Source: Baffinella frigidus
Lineage: Eukaryota > Cryptophyceae > Cryptomonadales > Baffinellaceae
NCBI GenBank assembly: GCA_026770585.1
Contig: MU646466.1
Coordinates: forward strand, 494,174-504,285
DNA length: 10,112 nt
Direction of reading: 5' to 3'
In this document: positions 6,563-10,112 of the stretch, in pieces
How the letters are laid out: each line of letters starts with the position of its first letter
Numbering within the stretch: position 1 is the first letter of the stretch
The notes under the pieces: generated by a model
Told to the model about the DNA's origin: nothing
The model's input: only the letters and a program-made list of their open reading frames with translations
Database searches by the model: none
Made by a program: the position numbers and the translations under genes

Positions 6563-6712
6563 CTATGCGTCTAAACTCGCTCTAAGCTGAGGGTGGAGTA
6601 GCAGACCAAAAGTTGTCGATATCCCCTGTGAAAAGTTGGCAAGAGTGGAGGAATTTTTTCCCCCTCCGGATGGGCCCGCCTGGGTGAAGTAAAACTCGCG
6701 GCGGGTCGTTTT
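6563..6712 (-). CDS. Possible last exon of gene 2 (frame uncertain)
   Basis: All three minus frames are open from about 6712 to stops between 6563 and 6584. One reads FYFTQAGPSGGGKNSSTLAN; another reads HPGGPIRRGKKF and ends DIDNFWSATPPSA; the third includes SPRRAHPEG. Three open frames usually mean a functional or recently functional sequence, but I cannot tell which frame is used. The 14 bases AGGCGGGCCCATCC also occur in the exon at 7824-7978. Confidence 0.25.
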   Translation of the reverse strand, partial: KTTRREFYFTQAGPSGGGKNSSTLANFSQGISTTFGLLLHPQLRASLDA

Positions 6713-6718
6713 TGGAGG

Positions 6719-6821
6719 TGTTCCCCCACATGTCCGTACAATCTGAGACCATATTTGTGGACCAACTGTCAATTCTGTTTCAAAAATGTGGTCTCAGATT
6801 TTACGGATAAGTGGGGGAACA
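6719..6821. mobile_element. Foldback 8, about 40-bp arms
   Basis: TGTTCCCCCACATGTCCGTA then AATCTGAGACCA on the left pairs with TGGTCTCAGATT and TTACGGATAAGTGGGGGAACA on the right. Only a few mismatches separate the arms, with a 25-bp AT-rich centre. It is a typical small MITE and lies next to the possible last exon of gene 2. Confidence 0.8.
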
Positions 6822-7194
6822 TCATGTTACCACACAAAACGCCTGCTACCCCACCCTCCAAAAGCTTCTTGCTGTATTTTTTTATAATTTTCTTTGTACG
6901 CAGCAGCACCTAAAGGAGCTCTGGAATTCTACAGCAGCTGCTGCTCGCGTGTGGGCAGGCGGGAATTGAGACAGATCCTAGGTGCATCTAGGATCATAAA
7001 CTTAGGCCACTTCTTTTTTTGAAAGGCATAATCCGGAATGCCATAATCCGGGAATATGGCCTTGCTGTATTATGGCATCGGTCCAATCTTGCGGGATTCC
7101 ATAATGCGGACCAATCCCATCATCGGATCCCATACATGTAATCGGGTATCAGGATCCTATCCTTCGGGAGGAGAAAAGAACCTAAAGGACCTAC
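6822..7194. other. Intronic or downstream stretch of gene 2
   Basis: No supported exon. It contains CATAATCCGG-type repeats in both orientations (7027-7110), a short palindrome ATCCTAGGTGCATCTAGGAT (about 6975-6994), an AT-rich tract (6875-6897) and CCTAAAGGA motifs (6909, 7180). GGATCCTATCCTTCGGGAGG at 7152 closely matches 6423 (GGATCCTATCCTACGGCAGG). Confidence 0.45.
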
Positions 7195-7389
7195 CAGAAG
7201 TCTCTGTGTTGGTGGCAAGCGACGCAGGCGTGACGTGTGCAACTTTGTTCCCAGGGTTCTCGCAGAAACGGTGGCTCTCGAAGATCCTAACATGAGAAAA
7301 TACCCCCCTTTGCAATTTGACCTCGACAGTGGAAACCGCGGTGCTGTGTAACTTTGCATCTCTTTCTCTCCCCCGCAGGTTCCGAGAAA
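7195..7389 (-). CDS. Gene 2 candidate exon F
   Basis: The frame after GGGCCAG reads SRNLRGRERDAKLHSTAV, STVEVKLQRGVFSHV, RIFESHRFCENPGNKVAHV and TPASLATNTETS, ending at a GTAGGT donor (phase 1). The last third also follows a usable acceptor (CTCATGTTAG at 7287), so it might be a separate exon. A second minus frame (7120-7500) is open across the same bases, but it reads through the telomere-like repeats and is judged a shadow. Confidence 0.4.
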
Positions 7390-8978
7390 CTGGCCCTCAC
7401 ACTTAAACCCCAAACCCCGAACCCTGGACTCTTTAGAAACCCTGAACCCTGAACCCTCTACCCTGAACCTCTTGACGACGTGTGTCGCAGGTGCACGCAT
7501 CGAAGACCACTACACCCCAGAGCTTCTCCTCTGAGATTTCGTGCAGGACTTGGCCGTTCTCGATTTGCCGTCTTGCCGACTTGGAGACTTCGATTTGCAC
7601 CACGAAACTCGAACCGGAGCATTTAAAAACTCTTTACGACCCTTACATGTACAACCCTTTTGAAGTCTCCAAGTCGGCAAACGTCGAAGTCTGAAGCGGA
7701 CAGGTTCTGCCAGAATAACTCTCAACCCCAAACCCCAAACCCCAAATCCCAAACCCCAAATTCCAAACCCAAAGGTCAGAGGGCGCGGAGGAGGAGCACG
7801 AGGAGCACGAGGGTGCAAGGGACGAAGTTGGTCTTGAGGTGTGAGGAGGGCCTTCTTGCCTTGCTAGGATGGGCCCGCCTCGGGCTCTTGGACAAGTCAT
7901 CTGTGTAGACATGTCTTGGCATTTGGGTTTCGACGCGTTCAGAGGGTGCGGGGGAGGAGGAGGTGGGGGAGGGTGCGTCTGGGGATACAGCCAGCCACGT
8001 CCACTTTCCTTTAAGTGGCCAGTAGCCTCGTACGCCCTACCGGAGGGCCCTAGGACCTGCCTAGGACTTCTGGGCGGTCAATTTTGACCGCGTCGCCACT
8101 CAAGGGATAAAGTCACTCCGTTCATCCTACACGGGGTTGTATCCTCAGGGGGCGGGGTCTTCACCTCGAGATGCAGAGAGAGAACTTGATGAGTACGGCT
8201 TTTTGAAAGGTACCCACACCTCCGGAGGTGAGGGCACCTACCGTGGTACCTCGCTAGAAACGCCCCCCCCCCAGGACTGCCGTAGGGCCCTAGGCATAGG
8301 CCTACTGTAGGCTCCTAGGGGAAAGCGTTTTCTTATGAGCGAGGTACCCCTGTAGGGTTCAGACGAGGCCAGGTGCGGGAAGTTTCCCTACAAGGGGTAC
8401 CTTACTCATAAGAAACTGCACTTCCCTAGGACCTTACAGCAGGCCTATGCCTAGGGCCGTAGGGTGGTCCTAGGGGGGGGGCAGTTTTTTATAAGCGAGG
8501 TACCCCTGTACATGTAGGTGGAGGACAATCGGACAACCGCCTTCCAGCACGCGCAATCTAATCAAGTCGCGACCTACATCCTCCAATGGTCTCGTGGAAT
8601 CGAGAGTTCGCACCACCCAGAGGGCAAGCACACTGAGGAATAGAGACACGCATCGGCACATTCGAGCAGGTGTATATGATCGGCGTGCCCCACCCTTTCA
8701 AGAGAGCAGTCCGTTCACTCAGCGCTTTCTTCTGGCGGAAACATTTCGTGGAACGTGGGACCAACCTGCCAGGGCGTTTTGCAGGGTTAGGATAACAATG
8801 TAGGGGTAGGAGACCATCGCAGCATCTTGGATGGCAGCGTGTCCACGGCAGGTCATTACTGGAAATGTCAGGACGCAACGGTTCGTTTCCTGGTACTAAA
8901 TGAGTGTGCGGTGCCACGTGAGAGGCAGCTCCTCGTCCTTTCCACGTCCAATTTGTGTCTCCGAATTTCGGATCCGGG
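7195..8978 (-). CDS. Gene 2: chain of candidate exons, unrecognised protein
   Basis: Candidate exons at 8693-8978, 8512-8632, 8165-8237, 7824-7978, 7469-7633 and 7195-7389 follow one another on the minus strand. The joins 8693/8632 (phase 2), 8512/8237 (phase 0) and 8165/7978 (phase 1) all keep frame. Later joins are not settled. The middle of the protein is Ser/Pro-rich and basic, as in a disordered linker. The C-terminal exons look folded, with regular hydrophobic spacing (VLHEISEEKLWGVVVFDA). No family is recognised. None of the exons is a long ATG frame, which is why simple ORF calling misses them. The 5' start is unknown; a short ATG exon with a GTAAGC donor at 9180-9197 is possible, but its phase does not fit. 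Confidence 0.42.
7395..7468. repeat. Telomere-like repeats in a gene 2 intron
   Basis: AACCCTGAACCCT and AAACCCCAAACCCC units on plus, degenerate. They fill nearly all of the gap between exons E and F. Confidence 0.75.
7469..7633 (-). CDS. Gene 2 candidate exon E
   Basis: The frame is open from just after a TAA near 7634. It reads EVSKSARRQIENGQ, VLHEISEEKLWGVVVFDA, then CTCDTRRQE, ending before GTTCAGGG. The alternating hydrophobic stretch looks like a beta-rich folded segment. The start is uncertain: acceptors at 7634, about 7605 or 7580 are possible, and only the last is phase 0. The intron that follows is made of GGGTTCAGGG telomere-like units. No family is recognised. Confidence 0.42.
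7573..7680. repeat. Inverted repeat overlapping exon E, 19-bp arms
   Basis: TTGCCGACTTGGAGACTTC at 7573-7591 pairs perfectly with 7662-7680. The left arm is part of the exon E frame; the right arm lies upstream of it in transcription, so an inverted piece of exon or splice-site sequence precedes the exon. Confidence 0.8.
7720..7770. repeat. Telomere-like repeat, C-rich strand on plus
   Basis: CCCAAAC and CCCAAAT are repeated about seven times. Orientation is opposite to the terminal array. It would lie in the intron between exons D and E. Confidence 0.8.
7824..7978 (-). CDS. Gene 2 candidate exon D, Ser/Pro-rich linker
   Basis: Two bases complete the Asp codon begun by exon C. The frame then reads APSPTSSSPAPSERVETQ, MPRHVYTDDLSKSPRRAH and PSKARRPSSHLKTNF. 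The low-complexity start and the basic, Ser-rich remainder suit a disordered, possibly phosphorylated segment. The acceptor is good; the donor (GTCCCT) is weak, and an end 15 bases further on at CTC before GTGCTC is equally possible. The opposite strand shows Glu-rich frames through the right half. Confidence 0.43.
7979..8164 (-). other. Gene 2 intron between exons C and D
   Basis: It opens GTGAAG and ends CTGTATCCCCAG. It holds an isolated CCTAGGAC-rich piece (8037-8070, GAGGGCCCTAGGACCTGCC) that resembles the inside of the GGTACC foldbacks but lacks their ends. Confidence 0.4.
8165..8237 (-). CDS. Gene 2 candidate exon C
   Basis: The exon starts immediately after the foldback-derived TAG and reads VPSPPEVWVPFKKPYSSSSL then SASR, ending CGAG before GTGAAG (phase 1). 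It is Pro- and Ser-rich with an aromatic core. The phase fits both neighbours. Inside it is the small palindrome CACCTCCGGAGGTG (8217-8230). Confidence 0.43.
8239..8354. mobile_element. GGTACC foldback family, copy A
   Basis: The left end TACCGTGGTACCTCGCTAGAAACGC is slightly decayed; the right end GCGTTTTCTTATGAGC then GAGGTACCCCTGTA is intact. The centre, GCCGTAGGGCCCTAGGCATA then GGCCTACTGTAGG, is close to copy C. Confidence 0.8.
8389..8510. mobile_element. GGTACC foldback family, copy B
   Basis: The ends TACAAGGGGTACCTTACTCATAAGAAA and the reverse complement of TTTATAAGCGAGGTACCCCTGTA pair imperfectly. The inside carries CCCTAGGACC and GCCTAGGGCCGTAGGG inverted motifs and a G run. Its right end coincides with the exon B donor. 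Confidence 0.8.
8512..8632 (-). CDS. Gene 2 candidate exon B
   Basis: After a pyrimidine-rich acceptor (TCTCTATTCCTCAG) the frame reads VLALWVVRTLDSTRPLEDVG, then RDLIRLRVLEGGCPIVLHLH, and ends CTACAT before GTACAG. The donor's GT joins the first base of a foldback element, so the intron begins with that element. A plus frame (8518-8640) is also open, but its start would need a stop to be avoided right at the element end. Confidence 0.45.
8693..8978 (-). CDS. Gene 2 candidate exon A
   Basis: The frame reads VAPHTHLVPGNEPLRPDI, later STKCFRQKKALSERTALLKG, and can end at AAAGG before GTGGGG, phase 2, matching exon B. The start is unclear: an in-frame TAA lies just upstream of 8984 and several AG dinucleotides could be the acceptor. 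The frame also stays open to 8558 without splicing. The plus strand has competing frames, including one of 64 codons (8827-9021), so this is a tentative call. Confidence 0.3.
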
Positions 8979-9044
8979 TACAAAAATTAAAACAAGACTT
9001 GTATCTAAAGTTCCGACTTAATGACCTGGCGTGGACAGGGGTAC

Positions 9045-9154
9045 CTCGCTCATAAGAAAACGCCCAATCCCTAGGACAACCATAGGGCCCTAGGCATAGG
9101 GCTACTGTAGGGTCCTAGGAGGAGGTGGTTTCTTATGACCGAGGTACCCCTGTA
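9045..9154. mobile_element. GGTACC foldback family, copy C
   Basis: ACAGGGGTACCTCGCTCATAAGAAA on the left and the matching end with TTTCTTATGACCGAGGTACCCCTGT on the right; this is the most symmetric of the three. The centre CATAGGGCCCTAGGCATAGG is shared with copy A. It sits between a possible GTAAGC donor (9179) and a CAG acceptor (9036) on minus, so it may be intronic too. Confidence 0.82.
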
Positions 9155-9196
9155 AAGCGTTTTCTCGGGAGGTGCTTACGCGCGATCGTGTCAGCA

Positions 9197-9300
9197 TGTC
9201 AGTCAGTCAGTCGGTGCGTAAGTGAGTGATTGTGTGAGCGAGAATAAGCGAGTGAGTGAGTGAGTGAGTGAGTGAGTGAGTGAGTGAGTGATTGCGTCAG
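9197..9300. repeat. GAGT/CAGT tetranucleotide repeats
   Basis: Starts with CAGT units, then about ten GAGT units (9249-9290). Frames read from it are repeat artefacts. Confidence 0.9.
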
Positions 9301-9317
9301 TGAGTGTGTTTGTGTGT

Positions 9318-9447
9318 GAGAGAGAGAGAGCGAGCGAGCGAGAGAGAGAGAGAGAGCGAGCGAGAGAGAGAGAGCGAGAGAGAGAGAGAGCGAGAGAGAA
9401 CGAGAGAGAGAGAGCGAGCGAGAGAGAGAGCGAGAGAGGGAGAGGAC
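9318..9447. repeat. GA microsatellite with GC interruptions
   Basis: (GA)n with regular GAGCGAGC interruptions, like the left-end block. The two long minus frames over it are Ser/Leu repeats and not genes. Confidence 0.9.
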
Positions 9448-9552
9448 AGACCTCAGCGAGGAGGTCATTAGCGAGCATGGCTCTCCGATGCTTGGCAAAG
9501 GCTGTGCGCGCGCACCCCCGCGCCACCTGCCCCCCCCCCGCCTCTTTGAGAA

Positions 9553-9802
9553 TGAGTGGCTGCCTGGCTGCCTGGCGGGTAGCTGGGCCAGACACGGCTG
9601 GCTGGCTGGCTGGCTGGCTGGAAGATAAGTAGGCCAGACACGGCTGGCTGTCTGGCTGGCTGGCACCTTTAAGGTAGGCTTGGCAGAGAGGTAGACGGCA
9701 GACAGGCAGACAGAACGGGAGAAAGGGAGGCAGGCAGACAGACAGGCTGGATGGATGGCTTCGCAGACAATGGAGGGGTGGCTTGTCAGGGAGGGAGGGA
9801 GG
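9553..9802. repeat. Series of short tandem repeats
   Basis: GGCT units (9559-9662) with a duplicated GGCCAGACACGGCTGGCTG, then GCAGACA units (9693-9748), GGAT (9749-9758) and GGGA (9791-9802). Each differs from the next by one or two bases. Confidence 0.85.
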
Positions 9803-9888
9803 GACCTCGCAGGCGGCGAAGGCGCAGGCAAGGTCGAGGCGTCTGCCCGAGCACCACGACCCTTTCGCCTCTCGCTCCGCCAACCTTG

Positions 9889-10112
9889 TTTAGGGTTCAG
9901 GGTTTATGGTTTATGGTTTATGGTTTATGGTTTATGGTTTATGGTTTAGGGTTTGTGGTTTATGGTTTAGGGTTTAGGGTTTAGGGTTTAGGGTTTAGAG
10001 TTTAGGGTTTAGGGTGTAGGGTTTAGGGTTTAGGGTTTAGGGTTGAGGGTTTGGGGTTTAGGGTGTAGGGTTTAGGGTTTAGGGTGTTGCGTTTAGGGTT
10101 TAGGGTTTAGGG
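9889..10112 (+). repeat. Telomere-type array, TTTAGGG with a TTTATGG block
   Basis: From 9889 the sequence is seven-base units. The inner part has about seven TTTATGG units (9902-9966); the outer part is TTTAGGG with scattered variants (GTGTAGGG, GTTGAGGG, GTGTTGCG). The G-rich strand runs 3' to the right edge, the orientation expected for a right chromosome end. Variants near the inner edge and cleaner units outside fit a subtelomere-telomere junction. Confidence 0.93.

Larger units (their letters stand above)
8238..8511 (-). other. Gene 2 intron made of two foldback elements
   Basis: The intron opens GTACAGGGGTACC and closes GGTACCACGGTAG. Two copies of the same palindromic element (8389-8510 and 8239-8354) with a 34-bp spacer fill it, leaving one base on each side. 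Flanking reading frames join in phase 0. Confidence 0.45.

Noticed and set aside
6235-6574. Plus frames of 88 and 107 codons
   Set aside because: They read through the CT-rich tract and give Ser/Pro/Leu low complexity only; no splice or start support.
9180-9197. Short ATG exon with a GTAAGC donor as the start of gene 2
   Set aside because: The donor is good, but phase 0 leads to an early stop after the acceptor at 9036, and the ATG lies in a GACT repeat.
9199-9883. Two long minus frames of over 200 codons
   Set aside because: They consist of Ser/Leu/Arg and Thr/His/Ser repeats produced by the GA and GAGT microsatellites; frames over such repeats stay open by composition.
1-10112. tRNA or rRNA genes
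   Set aside because: No cloverleaf with a T-loop GTTCRANNC core or rRNA-like conserved stretch was seen by eye.

Overview
This window looks like the end region of a nuclear chromosome of a unicellular eukaryote. It closes at the right edge with a TTTAGGG telomere-type array whose G-rich strand runs 3' toward the window end. It is rich in microsatellites and foldback (inverted-repeat) elements, and its coding sequence is broken into short exons. TTTAGGG telomeres plus this intron and repeat load would suit an alga or a photosynthetic alveolate such as a chromerid or dinoflagellate; the species is a guess.

Two multi-exon genes can be read, both on the minus strand, away from the telomere. Gene 1 starts at the ATG at 4930. 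Exons 4819-4930, 4547-4624 and 4395-4456 rebuild a full CAP-Gly domain. A phase-compatible fourth exon (3756-3874) holds an IQ calmodulin-binding motif, and a fifth (2312-2462) has no recognised domain. Weaker exon candidates continue to 305, so the gene may run off the left edge. Gene 2 is a chain of candidate exons from about 8978 to 7195, possibly ending near 6563. Its product is not recognised; its exon 8165-8237 joins upstream and downstream neighbours in phase.

Between the exons lie at least eleven inverted-repeat elements of several families. Three copies of one family share ends built on ACAGGGGTACC. Two of them fill an intron of gene 2 almost exactly (8238-8511), as an intron-generating element would. 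Several exons are also accompanied by truncated copies of their own splice-site-proximal end, a repeated arrangement that ordinary gene annotation does not explain.

Region by region (left to right): 1-265 GA microsatellite; 305-2462 downstream part of gene 1 with four foldbacks or palindromes; 2463-3755 a large gene 1 intron with telomere-like repeats and two foldbacks; 3756-4930 the IQ and CAP-Gly exons; 4931-6562 intergenic, with a 270-bp foldback and a CT-rich tract; 6563-9180 gene 2 and its foldbacks; 9197-9888 a patchwork of short tandem repeats; 9889-10112 the telomere-type array.
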